This document shows, piece by piece, positions 46,214 through 55,862 of a stretch of DNA of 64,000 bases. How positions within the stretch are numbered: the stretch's first letter is position 1; the number at the start of each line of letters is the position of its first letter. Source of the DNA: Ferroplasma acidiphilum (lineage in GTDB: Archaea; Thermoplasmatota; Thermoplasmata; Thermoplasmatales; Thermoplasmataceae). The notes under the pieces are model-generated. The model ran no database searches, was not told the origin of the DNA, and saw only the letters and a list, made by a program, of their open reading frames with translations. Position numbers and translations under genes: made by a program. The stretch spans positions 1,178,001 through 1,242,000 of the forward strand of contig NZ_CP015363.1 in the NCBI RefSeq assembly GCF_002078355.1, given 5' to 3'.

Positions 46214-46519
46214 ATGGATGTTTCGGGATATATAATATTAGCTATTGCTTTAATCGATGGATTACTATTCGGGCTTGCCATTAAAAAGGGAATTGTTTCG
46301 GCTATCTTGCTCATAATAGCATTTGTGCTGGCTAGTTATGCCGGGCTTTCATTCGTACCCAACGTTTCATTCAGCAAGGTATACACATATGCAAAGACAT
46401 TTTTCATTGACAATATAAGCAAAGCGCCAGGGTTAGTAAGCCTTGGACATGTTGGATCAGTTACGCTTGTGCTTGTATTATTCCTCATAGGCCTCGGTGT
46501 TGGAATCTGGAAAGGATAA
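46214..46519 (+). CDS. Small three-helix membrane protein
   Basis: The 101-residue hydrophobic protein has about three helices (4-24, 30-48 and 78-97), with a short loop containing FSKVYTYAKTFF. No family is recognised. A TATA-like stretch at 46180-46190 gives a leaderless start. It is alone between convergent and divergent genes. Confidence 0.65.
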   Translation: MDVSGYIILAIALIDGLLFGLAIKKGIVSAILLIIAFVLASYAGLSFVPNVSFSKVYTYAKTFFIDNISKAPGLVSLGHVGSVTLVLVLFLIGLGVGIWKG

Positions 46520-46548
46520 AAATACCGGAAAATAATTAAATTAATAAT

Positions 46549-47490
46549 TTATTTATAACTTTTTAAAATTTCTGGAAATGAATCCAGATAGAAATAATTG
46601 GTATTAAAATGCCCATTCGGGTATTCCTTATAATAATGGTCAATTTGATTTCTTTTCAATATTTCATGTATCATATTCATTCCGATGTTTATTTTGTACT
46701 CGTCCCTGTTGCCAGTCTGCAATATTATTTTCTTGCCTTTTAGCTTTTCCACTTCACCGGAAAGCCGGTTAACAGGGTCAAATTCCAGCCATTTATTCCA
46801 TACATCTGGAAGTATTTCACCTGTGTCTATTGAAAATGGGAGCTGTATATTTTTCCCGTCTGGAGAATAGGAAGCGGCCATTGCCACAACGTTGTATGTC
46901 TCCAGTTCATCCTGGCTGTGTACCATTTGCTGGCGATACGATTCAATAAAGCCCTCCAGCGTTTTTCCTTTCATTGTGAGGTATGCAGTTGAAAAATCCG
47001 GTAGATAACAGTATGGAAAATATGAATCGCCCGATATGTCTATAAATCCTTTGAAGATCTCCGGGTAATCCAGGGTGATAGAAATTGAGCCGAATCCCCC
47101 TGATGACTTCCCGAATAGATAAATGTCACGATTTCCATACAAACTATGTATATAATCTACCAGATCACGGGCAATAAAACTTTTATAGTTTCCAATTGCA
47201 GTTGAATCTACAAACTGGTTCCCTCCAAATTTTGTCATAGTATCTGGAAGAATCATAATGTAACCATATTCGGTGTCAAGCTTTTCAAGCAGATCTTTAA
47301 AATCGAAAGATGTATAACTTTTATTGAGGAAACTGTTTCCGGACCCAAAAAATCCTGGAAGTCCTATAAATACAGGTGTACTGGATTTTACATTGTTCTC
47401 TATCTTTATTATTTCCCTGTTATATTCATCCCTGAGAGGATTGCCTTTCAGAGATTCTGCCACCAATTTGTCTACAATAATTTCATGCAT
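46549..47490 (-). CDS. Alpha/beta hydrolase, esterase family
   Basis: The 313-residue protein has an oxyanion-like FIGLPGFFGSG, the nucleophile motif LFGKSSGGFGS (Ser), an acid residue in TGNRDEY and a histidine in YPNGHFNT. It is in the broad esterase D/S-formylglutathione hydrolase branch. ATG 47490 is chosen because a TATA box (47511-47520) lies 26 bases upstream; the open frame extends to 47556. Confidence 0.85.
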   Translation of the reverse strand: MHEIIVDKLVAESLKGNPLRDEYNREIIKIENNVKSSTPVFIGLPGFFGSGNSFLNKSYTSFDFKDLLEKLDTEYGYIMILPDTMTKFGGNQFVDSTAIGNYKSFIARDLVDYIHSLYGNRDIYLFGKSSGGFGSISITLDYPEIFKGFIDISGDSYFPYCYLPDFSTAYLTMKGKTLEGFIESYRQQMVHSQDELETYNVVAMAASYSPDGKNIQLPFSIDTGEILPDVWNKWLEFDPVNRLSGEVEKLKGKKIILQTGNRDEYKINIGMNMIHEILKRNQIDHYYKEYPNGHFNTNYFYLDSFPEILKSYK

Positions 47491-47610
47491 ACTGGTCAAT
47501 GTTTCAGACGTATAAAGATTTGAGCTTGAATTTTTAATTAATAGCAGAGTGAACAATTATACCAAAAGTTTATTTACCATTATATTTATCTATACAGTGG
47601 AGGTGCTTCA

Positions 47611-47682
47611 ATGGTCAGTTTCATGACACGTTATGACGATGACGACGATGATGATGGGGACGAGGATGAAGATGACGAGTAA
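47611..47682 (+). CDS. Aspartate-rich 23-residue microprotein
   Basis: The short ORF starts MVSFMTRY, then has seven consecutive Asp followed by GDEDEDDE. Fourteen of the last fifteen residues are acidic. GGAGGTG (47599-47605), a strong Shine-Dalgarno, lies 5 bases before the ATG. It is too short for normal gene calls. Such a tail could bind metal ions or a basic partner protein, but no relative is known to me. It lies in a 295-base spacer before the CoA-disulfide reductase-like gene. Confidence 0.55.
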   Translation: MVSFMTRYDDDDDDDGDEDEDDE

Positions 47683-47785
47683 TATTGCTGTCTAGAATTG
47701 TTTCCTGTAAATGCTTTTTATCTGTTTTTGATTTTTTATTTAATGCTGTAGATTAAGATTATATAGCCAGTACATATAATTATTC

Positions 47786-49102
47786 ATGAATATAGTGGTT
47801 ATTGGCGGAGGTGCAGCAGGAATGTCCGCAGCATCCAAAGCAAGGAGGATGGACAAAACTGCCCGCATAACTGTAATTGAACAGACAGGATATGTGTCCT
47901 ATGCTGAATGTGGAATGCCATATTATCTTTCAGGGTATTTTGAGGATTCTGGTGAACTTCTTCATTACCCCCTAAGTGAATTTACGGAACATAGAAACCT
48001 GGAAGTAATTACAGGCACGAAAGTTGAATATATAAATCCGGGTGAAAAATATGTATTCGCAGGGAACAAGAAGTTTCCTTATGACAAACTCGTTATAGCC
48101 ACCGGGGCGGAACCACGGATACCTGATGAATTTAAAGGGTATGCATATGCCCTGAGAAATATGGATGACGCAATAGGCATAAAGGAAAAGATAAAAGGGC
48201 TGAACAATGTAACTATAATAGGTGCAGGTGTCCTGGGCACTGAACTTTTTTCACTGCTTTCACATAAATTTAAAGTAAAGTTAATTTCCAAACATGAATA
48301 CGTACTCCCGCATATGGATAGTGATATGGGGAATATACTCACTTCCATAGTGAATGAAAGCGGAAATGAGATTGAATATAACTCTATCCCATCAGCAATA
48401 TCAGGAACACCGGGCAATTATCAGGTAACTACCGGTAATGGGCCATTCAATACACAGATTGTAATTTTTGCTACTGGAATTAAACCATCAACAGAACTTG
48501 CAGAGAAAGCCGGATTGGAGCTTACTGCAGATGGGCTCATCAAGGTAAATGACTTTTTGCAAACATCGAATTCAGATATTTACGCCGCCGGCGATAATGT
48601 AGCAACAAAAAATATTGTTACCGGGTCATATGGATACTACCCCCTGGCACAGATTGCAAATAAAATGGGAAGGACTATTGGAATTAACATGTTCGGAAAT
48701 AGCAGGGTGTTTCCTGGAGCGCTGGGGACCACAATAATAAATGTCTTTGGTTACCAGGTCGGGTATACCGGAATAAATGAAGCCACTGCAAAGAAAACCG
48801 GGATTGATTATGGAAGCGTTTACATAAAAGCAAAGAGCAAATCAAATTATCTGCACGGCTCCAATATATTCTTGAAAATTATTTATAATAAAAAAACAGA
48901 AGAAATTATGGGTGGGCAGATTATTGGCAAAGACAATGCAGCTTGGAGGCTAAATGTAATAGCCACAGCCATATCCGGCCATATGAATCTATATGACCTG
49001 TTATACAATGACCTTGGCTACGAGCCGGAGTACGGCCCTGTATGGGACCCGATAATAATTTCAGCAAGCCTTGCATTAGATAAAGAGAATAAAAAGGTAT
49101 GA
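47786..49102 (+). CDS. CoA-disulfide reductase / NADH oxidase-type flavoprotein
   Basis: The 438-residue protein has an N-terminal FAD motif VVIGGGAAGMSAASKARR, the redox cysteine in YAECGMPYYLSG, a second dinucleotide motif TIIGAGVLGTEL, and DIYAAGDNVATKN. It belongs to the single-cysteine group (CoADR, NADH oxidase, persulfide reductase). In archaea these reduce CoA-disulfides or polysulfide. The 3' end overlaps the convergent glycosyltransferase gene by 27 bases. Confidence 0.92.
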   Translation: MNIVVIGGGAAGMSAASKARRMDKTARITVIEQTGYVSYAECGMPYYLSGYFEDSGELLHYPLSEFTEHRNLEVITGTKVEYINPGEKYVFAGNKKFPYDKLVIATGAEPRIPDEFKGYAYALRNMDDAIGIKEKIKGLNNVTIIGAGVLGTELFSLLSHKFKVKLISKHEYVLPHMDSDMGNILTSIVNESGNEIEYNSIPSAISGTPGNYQVTTGNGPFNTQIVIFATGIKPSTELAEKAGLELTADGLIKVNDFLQTSNSDIYAAGDNVATKNIVTGSYGYYPLAQIANKMGRTIGINMFGNSRVFPGALGTTIINVFGYQVGYTGINEATAKKTGIDYGSVYIKAKSKSNYLHGSNIFLKIIYNKKTEEIMGGQIIGKDNAAWRLNVIATAISGHMNLYDLLYNDLGYEPEYGPVWDPIIISASLALDKENKKV

Positions 49103-49831
49103 AAAAACTATCATCAGTATAACGAGCGCAGCCATTCCAAGAATCGCGCGGAATATCTTTTTGTTATATATTACAAAAAGAAAAAAATTTACAATTTCAC
49201 GCATTTTTAACTTTGATTTTCCCTGTGTCCTCTTGACAAATACAACAGGATATTCAGTAATTTTAAATCCATTGTGTGCCAGCCTGCTTACTATATCAAC
49301 CTGGCCAACGTAACCATTTTCTATATCTACCTGCTTCCCAAGGTAATCACATGCCTTTCTGCTGTATACCCTGAATCCGGATGTACAGTCATTCAGATTT
49401 ATATCAAATGATATCCGGAATAGCATATTGGCGATCCTGCTTATGATTTTACGGATAAATTCATCATTTGTTATACCCTTATCTGTGTATCTAGACCCTA
49501 TAACCAGATCTGAAGAAGTTCTTATAGCCTGATCTATCAGCCCGGGTACATCTTCAGGCCGATGGGAAAGGTCAGCGTCCATTACCACAACATACTCGGT
49601 GCCACTTAACCGCATTCCGTCTATTTCTGCGCTTATAAGCCCCAGCCTGCCACCCCTGAAAAGGAAATGCACATCAGGATATTTTTTAACCAGGTCTGCT
49701 GTGCCATCTGTTGATTGGTCATCTATGATATATATTGATGAAATGTTGTCATCTGCAAGAGCAGGTATTAGCCTGTTTAAATTTTCTTTTTCATTCAGGG
49801 CAGGAATTACAACAGAGGCATTATATTGCAT
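49076..49831 (-). CDS. Dolichyl-phosphate hexose synthase-type glycosyltransferase
   Basis: This GT-A family 2 protein of 251 residues has VVIPALNEKENLNRLIPAL, IDDQSTDGTADLV, VMDADLSHRPED (metal-binding DxD) and GFRVYSRKACDY, with a C-terminal membrane helix (226-250). It is like dolichol-phosphate mannose/glucose synthases, which supply activated sugars for protein glycosylation. This fits the very sequon-rich surface protein at 11.7 kb, though no link is proven. Confidence 0.92.
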   Translation of the reverse strand: MQYNASVVIPALNEKENLNRLIPALADDNISSIYIIDDQSTDGTADLVKKYPDVHFLFRGGRLGLISAEIDGMRLSGTEYVVVMDADLSHRPEDVPGLIDQAIRTSSDLVIGSRYTDKGITNDEFIRKIISRIANMLFRISFDINLNDCTSGFRVYSRKACDYLGKQVDIENGYVGQVDIVSRLAHNGFKITEYPVVFVKRTQGKSKLKMREIVNFFLFVIYNKKIFRAILGMAALVILMIVFSYLFILFI

Positions 49832-49884
49832 ATATAAACGGAATAGTATTTTTCCTATTAAAATATTGCAGTGTATGTGTAACC

Positions 49885-50028
49885 ATGATAAAAAGGTGGA
49901 TATCAGGAAGCTACTCGACCTTAAATGTTGAAAGGAGAGATATTTTATGCACTCCTCGGCGCAGGGAACTGGATACGGCCGAAAATTCTATTGTGGCACT
50001 ATCCAGGACGGACCTATATACTTTATAA
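49885..50028 (+). CDS. Candidate small ORF of 47 residues, with overlapping 34-residue ORF
   Basis: The spacer 49832-50120 contains MIKRWISGSYSTLNVERRDI and on, 47 residues, starting 26 bases from a TATA-like element (49857-49866). A second ORF in another frame, starting MHSSAQGTGYGRKFYCG (49947-50051), has a Shine-Dalgarno (AAAGGAGAG). Both look moderately protein-like; at most one is likely real. Confidence 0.3.
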   Translation: MIKRWISGSYSTLNVERRDILCTPRRRELDTAENSIVALSRTDLYTL

Positions 50029-50120
50029 TCAGGCAAGTTAACAGAGGTTAGTTGCCCTATAACACATGCTGGTATGCGATTATAAATGGTATTTATCCGG
50101 ATAAAACAACCCGGGCAGAA

Positions 50121-51149
50121 TTATTTAGTATTATTTTTTTCTGCGGTTAACTGGAATTTTTCGAGCCTTATATCTTCTATCCTTGTTAACCTTCCTCCAA
50201 CTGTAAATACCCTTTCATCGGTTTCTATAAGGAAAGAATTTTTGTATCCAGGTATTACATCTGTTCCCTTTACGTTACCGCTAATATCAATTTCACCGTT
50301 CTGGGTTTCTCCTATTACCCTCCCGGTTAATTTATATCCATTGTTCATGAATACATTTATTGCCTCACATGATATCCATGAAGTCTTAAATTCCCATTTT
50401 TGTCTAATCTGGAACTTTGATATGTAAATTGACGGTTTCCATACAATATTGTAGTAATAATAATTAATGATGTGTATCATTTCCTGTTCCTGGAAATCAA
50501 GTGCGTATTTTGCCCGAGCACTTACATTGTCCACATAAACTATTGCCTCATCTCTATCCTTTATCATGATTTCCGGTGAAATTCCTGGCCTCCTTTTTAT
50601 AACAACCCTGTTAACAAGTTCACTTATATCATAACGGTCAGAATCAGGGAATATTGTAAGTATTACAGAAATGCCTCTATCGGCTGCATCCAGTATATAC
50701 CTATCAAGGTATTTTAAAAGCGGGAGCCGTAAAGAAAGTATTATTTCTGTTTCTGCATTAATTACCATATTTTTCATCTGTTCCCGGATTAAATTTGTAT
50801 TGTCTAAATACCATAAATATGGATTATATTTGGTCATTTCCGGTTCTGAAACTTTTACATATTCTGTCAATTCGTCCTTGTATGCTGTCATATCCTCTAT
50901 TATTTTATTAAGTGCGATATCAACTGGAACTGCCCTGTATATTTTTTTCTTTCCAGGGCTTATTTCAATTAATCCTTTATTTAAAAGATTGTTAAAAAGA
51001 TCATAAACTCTCGGTTGTGGAACGCCAGCGGTCGATACTATAGATGTGGATGTCTGAGGCCCATTCAACAACAGTGTCTTATAAACCTTTATCTCATATG
51101 GCGATAGGCCAAATTTCGATAATTTGCTAAATAATTCATCACCGGTCAT
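50121..51149 (-). CDS. TrmB-family transcriptional regulator
   Basis: The 342-residue protein has an N-terminal winged helix (GLSPYEIKVYKTLLLNGPQT then TAGVPQPRVYDLFNNL) followed by a linker, a phospholipase-D-like middle (110-230) and a C-terminal domain found in TrmB (sugar-sensing) regulators. TrmB proteins bind sugars and control sugar transport or glycolysis/gluconeogenesis. The target genes are unknown; the palindrome upstream of ppsA is one candidate. Confidence 0.9.
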   Translation of the reverse strand: MTGDELFSKLSKFGLSPYEIKVYKTLLLNGPQTSTSIVSTAGVPQPRVYDLFNNLLNKGLIEISPGKKKIYRAVPVDIALNKIIEDMTAYKDELTEYVKVSEPEMTKYNPYLWYLDNTNLIREQMKNMVINAETEIILSLRLPLLKYLDRYILDAADRGISVILTIFPDSDRYDISELVNRVVIKRRPGISPEIMIKDRDEAIVYVDNVSARAKYALDFQEQEMIHIINYYYYNIVWKPSIYISKFQIRQKWEFKTSWISCEAINVFMNNGYKLTGRVIGETQNGEIDISGNVKGTDVIPGYKNSFLIETDERVFTVGGRLTRIEDIRLEKFQLTAEKNNTK

Positions 51150-51200
51150 ATACGTTTATTGTAATTATCTAAATAAATATTTATATTGAAAAATAAAAAA

Positions 51201-51788
51201 TTATAATTTTCCTATATCTCTTACTACATTTATATCCAGCGGAGATTCTCCTGGAGTCCAGTCTGCTGGTATTGCACACATATGGCCTTCCCCTTCCGGT
51301 GTGTCGTGAAGTACTTTCAAGCCCATAAATGCACCATATATATGCCTGACATCCTTTCCAAGGCCATCATTGAACATGGCTTCATACTGGATTTTCCCTT
51401 CAGGGTCAACAATGACAAGCCCCCTCTGTGCCTGGTATCCCTTTGCATCAAGGAATCCATAGTTTTTCGCAATCTCCTTTGTATAGTCGTCAATCAGAGG
51501 TATCTTGCTCTTGCTTACCCTGGGAGATGTATCGCACCATGCCTTGTGGGAAAACACTGAATCCTCGCTAATTCCAAATACCTGGGCCCCTTCCTTAAGG
51601 AATTTATCATATGATCCCATAAGAGCCTCAATATCTGTTGCACAGACAAATGTGAAATCTCCTGGATAAAAGGTCAGTATAACCCACTTGCCTCTATAAT
51701 CTGACAATTTAATCTTCTTTATCTCTTTCTTTTCCGGAAAATAAGTTTCCGTTTCAAATTCAGGTGCTGATTCTCCTATCTGTAACAT
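51201..51788 (-). CDS. 2-Cys peroxiredoxin (AhpC/TSA type)
   Basis: The 195-residue protein has PGDFTFVCATDIEALM (peroxidatic Cys; Ala replaces the usual Pro after Cys) and a C-terminal GHMCAIPADWTPGE (resolving Cys). It reduces peroxides with a thioredoxin-like donor. It lies between the TrmB regulator and, after a long spacer, a DtxR-type metal regulator. Confidence 0.94.
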   Translation of the reverse strand: MLQIGESAPEFETETYFPEKKEIKKIKLSDYRGKWVILTFYPGDFTFVCATDIEALMGSYDKFLKEGAQVFGISEDSVFSHKAWCDTSPRVSKSKIPLIDDYTKEIAKNYGFLDAKGYQAQRGLVIVDPEGKIQYEAMFNDGLGKDVRHIYGAFMGLKVLHDTPEGEGHMCAIPADWTPGESPLDINVVRDIGKL

Positions 51789-52245
51789 TTTTATCGATAT
51801 TGGATAATTATATCTTATATTAATTTAATCCTTATAAATAAAATATAAATAAAAGGTAGGCAAATCAATTTTACTGTATAGTAAAGGCTAATGTAGGGGT
51901 CATTCTGACTATACAGGTTAATGTAAGCATTAATGCGGTAAAAGTAAAGTTAATTGCCCGGTGACCCCGAAAATATAATATGCTTTATAAGTGGAATTTC
52001 CAGGCAGAATATAAATTTAAATGCAATTCCCCTGGCTTTGTGGAAAATAGTGAGATCAAACAGCTTATCCCGGAACCATTCAGGTGGTTGCTGGTTCCTT
52101 TACATTAAGCATGGATTGATTAGTTCCGGAAATATTTCCAGCCATTCAAAATTACTCAGTTCAATTAATTTAAATTCATGCATATAATTAGATATAACAT
52201 GTATTAGGATAAAAAAACTTAATTAGATATACATAATTCCTATTT
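51789..52245. other. 457-base spacer before the DtxR gene
   Basis: No clear gene is present. One forward frame near 52000-52190 reads for about 60 codons (starting after a TATAAATTTAAA element), with fragments such as IPLALWKIVRSNSLSRNHS, but with no convincing start. It may be a small ORF or a remnant of a lost gene. TATA-like elements and the promoter of the downstream regulator lie at the right end. Confidence 0.35.
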
Positions 52246-52869
52246 ATGAACTTCAAGAATAACGAGGAAGATTACATTAAAACAATTTTTTCATTATGCG
52301 AAGCATTCGGCAGTGCCAATGAAAATATGGTAAGCAAGGATCTTGGAGTATCTATGGCTACTGTGTCTGAATATCTTTCAAAACTTGAAGGGAAAGAACT
52401 TATAACCAGGAAAAATAGAGATATATACCTGACAAAGCAGGGTTACTCAATGGCTATACCTGTAATCAGAAAACACCGGGTCTCAGAGGTGTTCGCAGTA
52501 AAAATGCTTGAGGTTCCATGGGAATATTCACATTCTGCAGTTATGGATATAGAACATACAATAGAAGACAAATATTTTGATACATTCTCCAAAAACCTTG
52601 GAAATCCGCTTACCTGCCCACACGGTAATATGATATATTTTAACCATGAAATAAAAGATATTAATGCTTTAACAGCTAATTCAGGTAAATATAAATTAAA
52701 TAGAATTGTTTATGAAAATACAGATATATTGAAAAAATTAGCTGATTTCGGTATGTACCCGGGAACGCCTATAGAAATTTTTACGGACAATAACACAGTA
52801 ATATCAAATGAAAATGGTGAATTAAAGTTGCCTATTTTATGGGGTAAAACTATCAGGCTTATTAAATAG
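52246..52869 (+). CDS. DtxR-family metal-dependent regulator
   Basis: The 207-residue protein has an N-terminal winged helix (ENMVSKDLGVSMATVSEYL), a dimerisation/metal-binding domain (HRVSEVFAVKMLEVPWEYSH with later AVMDIEHTIEDKY), and a C-terminal SH3-like FeoA domain (YPGTPIEIF). DtxR/MntR proteins repress iron or manganese uptake. In an iron-rich acid habitat this could be central; no metal-transport gene lies nearby. Confidence 0.93.
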   Translation: MNFKNNEEDYIKTIFSLCEAFGSANENMVSKDLGVSMATVSEYLSKLEGKELITRKNRDIYLTKQGYSMAIPVIRKHRVSEVFAVKMLEVPWEYSHSAVMDIEHTIEDKYFDTFSKNLGNPLTCPHGNMIYFNHEIKDINALTANSGKYKLNRIVYENTDILKKLADFGMYPGTPIEIFTDNNTVISNENGELKLPILWGKTIRLIK

Positions 52870-52929
52870 TTATAGGATTATAATGCATATAAGATAATAA
52901 ATAGTATTTATTTATTTTGCAGCTAAATT

Positions 52930-53712
52930 TTACGGAGAAGTTTTTTTGGGCTTTACCGGTTTTTTAGTAGACATAGAACGTTTTTTTACTGTTATATTGT
53001 TTTCCAGAAGAAAACGGTATTTTTCCAGCAATCCCTTAAAATTATCATTTGCAGCATTCAATAGTTCCATAGTTTCTCTCAGGCTTTTTTCTTTGATCTC
53101 GGATGTTTTTAAATCATGGTTTAACTCGTAATTATGAAGATCCAGTTCTTCTATGAGTGAGTTTTTATCCTTAATTTCTTTCTGAAGTGACTTAATTTGT
53201 GCGGACTGTTCCCTGCCAGTAGACGATAGTTCATTAATAGCTTTCTGGCTCTGTGAATCTTTAGATTCAAGCTCGGAAATATACTTTTGCAGCCGGTCAA
53301 TTTTCTCCTTTAACTCTGATGAAATTTTCTGGCTGGAAGCAGTAGTATTTTCCATATCTTCCTGGATCTTGCTATTTTCAATTTTCAGGTTTTCTATTTC
53401 TTCTTCCATAGTTTGTGTTTTTTCTGCAGTGCTTTCCAGCATGGTGTTTTTATCTGCAAGTTCGTGTTGTATATCCTCATTTTGCTTCTTAAAAGATTCA
53501 AGTGCCTCATTAGTGTCAAGAAGAGAACTTTTAAGGGATTCATTCTGGTTTTTTAGGTCCTCTTCCCTTTTCAGGCCTGCTGCTATTTTATTATTAAGTT
53601 CATTTATCCGGGATGTTAATTCCTGATTTTCAGCCTGGACAGCTTCAAGATTTGCATGCATTGTCTGTAGTTGCTCCTGAAAATCTTCCAGTTGTTTTTT
53701 TGCACTAACCAT
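52930..53712 (-). CDS. Long coiled-coil protein
   Basis: Nearly the entire 260-residue protein is predicted heptad coiled coil (about 4-235), rich in Glu, Lys, Gln and Leu, ending in a basic tail (KKRSMSTKKPVKPKKTSP). No other domain is seen. Such proteins are structural or chromosome-associated; the basic tail could bind nucleic acid. Low complexity makes homology hard to judge. Confidence 0.8.
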   Translation of the reverse strand: MVSAKKQLEDFQEQLQTMHANLEAVQAENQELTSRINELNNKIAAGLKREEDLKNQNESLKSSLLDTNEALESFKKQNEDIQHELADKNTMLESTAEKTQTMEEEIENLKIENSKIQEDMENTTASSQKISSELKEKIDRLQKYISELESKDSQSQKAINELSSTGREQSAQIKSLQKEIKDKNSLIEELDLHNYELNHDLKTSEIKEKSLRETMELLNAANDNFKGLLEKYRFLLENNITVKKRSMSTKKPVKPKKTSP

Positions 53713-54021
53713 GTAGCATTATGCGATATTCAATATATAATTATTTGTATTAAATTTGTATAGATTAGTTCACCATTAATGCTTGATACATACTAAAAAT
53801 AGCAGCGTGTTGAATATGCATTATACAGTTAGACTGTGTTTTCTTGCTATAATTATGGTAAGGATATAACCATAGAATTATATTCAGAAGATTTAAGTAC
53901 CAGAGATATAATAACTTTTAAAGTTTCGTATGCAAATAATTTCGGGCAATGTGCGATCTAATATTAAGTTTACAAGCTTTGACTGTACAGGAATTAATAA
54001 TTACCGGTGAGGGATTTTAGT
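53713..54021. other. 309-base spacer with no gene seen
   Basis: This AT-rich region between the coiled-coil gene and the geranylgeranyl reductase gene shows no ORF that I can support. It holds TATA-like stretches on both strands and GGTGAGGG upstream of ATG 54022, a probable ribosome-binding site. Confidence 0.5.
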
Positions 54022-54999
54022 ATGGATAACAAAAATTATGACAGGATAAAAATAGCAGGTCTGGGAATATCAGGAATATATCTTTACAGGAGATTAAAGA
54101 ATGCAGGATTTGATGTACGCGCCTTTGACCCCAAAAAAAGAGGCTATTACATCCCATGTGGCTACGCTACAAATGAATTTAACATATCCAGATATATGTC
54201 AAATATTAATATAGATTTTTCAGACTACGTGTTGAGCCGGGCAGATGATATTACATTTTCTGGAAACAAATTTGATGGTAGAACCCTGAAATCCAGTGGT
54301 TTGTGCACATTCGATAAAAACAGGCTTGAGGAAAACGCTGCTGCCGGTATTCCAATGTCACCTATACGGCAGGAAGAGGGTGATTTAATAATTGATGCCA
54401 CAGGGATTTCAAGGGCTTATATAGGGCCATCAGCCGGTGATTTGCAGTACAGAACGCTCGAATATCTTACTACATATTCTGACTATAAAGATTTTTATTT
54501 TTATTTCCTTCCAGGAGGAAGGGGGTATTTCTGGAGTTTTCCACTGGGCAGAGAGTTCCATATAGGTGTCGGGTCACTTTCCAGTGAAGATTTCTCACTG
54601 GTGAGAAAATACAGAAAAATAAAGATCGCTACAAGGAATATCAGGATGTCTCCACTGTTTAAGAATATGGGAAAGGAAAATATAATAGGCATAGGGGAAG
54701 CTATTGGAACTGTATCGCCTATTACCGGAGAGGGAATAGTGCCTTCACTTGAAAGCGCCGAGATACTATTTAATTGCCTGAAGACCGGAGACGTTACCGG
54801 CACACTGGAAGAATACCGGAAGCTGATTAATCAGAGATTTGGATATTACAACAAACTTGCATCGGTGGTTATGAATATACAGAGGGGAAATATAATGAGA
54901 CTACGGAATTTGGTTGCTGTAAAAGATATTAAGAAAACAATAAATGAATTTGGAATTAAACTGGAAATAATGCCATTTCTAAAACATTTCCTCAGCTAA
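54022..54999 (+). CDS. Geranylgeranyl reductase-family flavoprotein
   Basis: The 325-residue protein has the N-terminal FAD motif IAGLGISGIYLYRRL and the family motif GEAIGTVSPITGEGIVPSLE near the C-terminus. The enzyme saturates geranylgeranyl chains of archaeal ether lipids. I start it at ATG 54022; a GTG at 54007 is also in frame but lies within the probable ribosome-binding region. Confidence 0.85.
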   Translation: MDNKNYDRIKIAGLGISGIYLYRRLKNAGFDVRAFDPKKRGYYIPCGYATNEFNISRYMSNINIDFSDYVLSRADDITFSGNKFDGRTLKSSGLCTFDKNRLEENAAAGIPMSPIRQEEGDLIIDATGISRAYIGPSAGDLQYRTLEYLTTYSDYKDFYFYFLPGGRGYFWSFPLGREFHIGVGSLSSEDFSLVRKYRKIKIATRNIRMSPLFKNMGKENIIGIGEAIGTVSPITGEGIVPSLESAEILFNCLKTGDVTGTLEEYRKLINQRFGYYNKLASVVMNIQRGNIMRLRNLVAVKDIKKTINEFGIKLEIMPFLKHFLS

Positions 55000-55025
55000 A
55001 AATGGATGTTTAGCGGTTAAAAATA

Positions 55026-55685
55026 TTATTTTAATTTATGGAGGAACTCAACTATACGGTCATTGAATCCCTTGCTATCATCGAGATAGCAGGCATGTTG
55101 CCTGCCTATATTAGAAAATTCAGCTGATGGATTATAGCGCATAAGCATCTCATAGTTTCCCGGCACTGATATTGCGTCATTCTTGCCCCAGATTAAAAGC
55201 ATAGGCTTCCCTTCAAGTTTGCTCAAATCAGGTTCAAAATCAGATATCCCTACAGCACCTACGAGAATCAATGCCTTAACCTTTTCTGGATGCTTTGTTG
55301 CGAATCCAGTTACAGCCTCTCCGCCCATTGAAGCACCCAGTATAACAACGGGTTCAAGCTTGAGGGTATCTATGAAAGTGGAAATGAAAGTATACATATC
55401 TATAGAAAGGTTTTCGGACTTTCCATATCCAGGAAAATCAAGAGAAATCGCGTGGAAACCTGAATCTACAACTGCCTGTATAGTTTCAGTTTCTTCGTAT
55501 GTCCTTGCATTAAACCTGGCTCCATGGCAGAAAATAAATGGCAAACCTTTTCCATCTTCTATATAGTGTATTTTGGCATCATTGATATTAACAAATTTAT
55601 CTTCTAACATAATTGAACATGCTTTCGTATTAGTTAAAATTTTGGATTTTCCATATTTAAAGGGCTTGTCAAAGCGCAATTTCAT
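55026..55685 (-). CDS. Alpha/beta hydrolase
   Basis: The 219-residue protein has FCHGARFNARTYEE (oxyanion), LGASMGGEAVTGF (nucleophile Ser), WGKNDAISV (acid) and a histidine in GRQHACYLDD. A shorter start at ATG 55610 (MLEDKFVNIND) would give a more typical N-terminus. The substrate is unknown. It converges on the geranylgeranyl reductase gene. Confidence 0.82.
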   Translation of the reverse strand: MKLRFDKPFKYGKSKILTNTKACSIMLEDKFVNINDAKIHYIEDGKGLPFIFCHGARFNARTYEETETIQAVVDSGFHAISLDFPGYGKSENLSIDMYTFISTFIDTLKLEPVVILGASMGGEAVTGFATKHPEKVKALILVGAVGISDFEPDLSKLEGKPMLLIWGKNDAISVPGNYEMLMRYNPSAEFSNIGRQHACYLDDSKGFNDRIVEFLHKLK

Positions 55686-55862
55686 ATAAGTATCGATAAA
55701 CTAATATAATACAATTATAGTATTTAAATATTTTGTATTATTGTATTTAATATAAAATTCATATCAATTTAGTTACAAACAATTCAAAATGTGTAATTTT
55801 AACTCATAATATTTGCATAATATTACAATACAACTTTCATTTTTGAAACTTTTACTATACTT

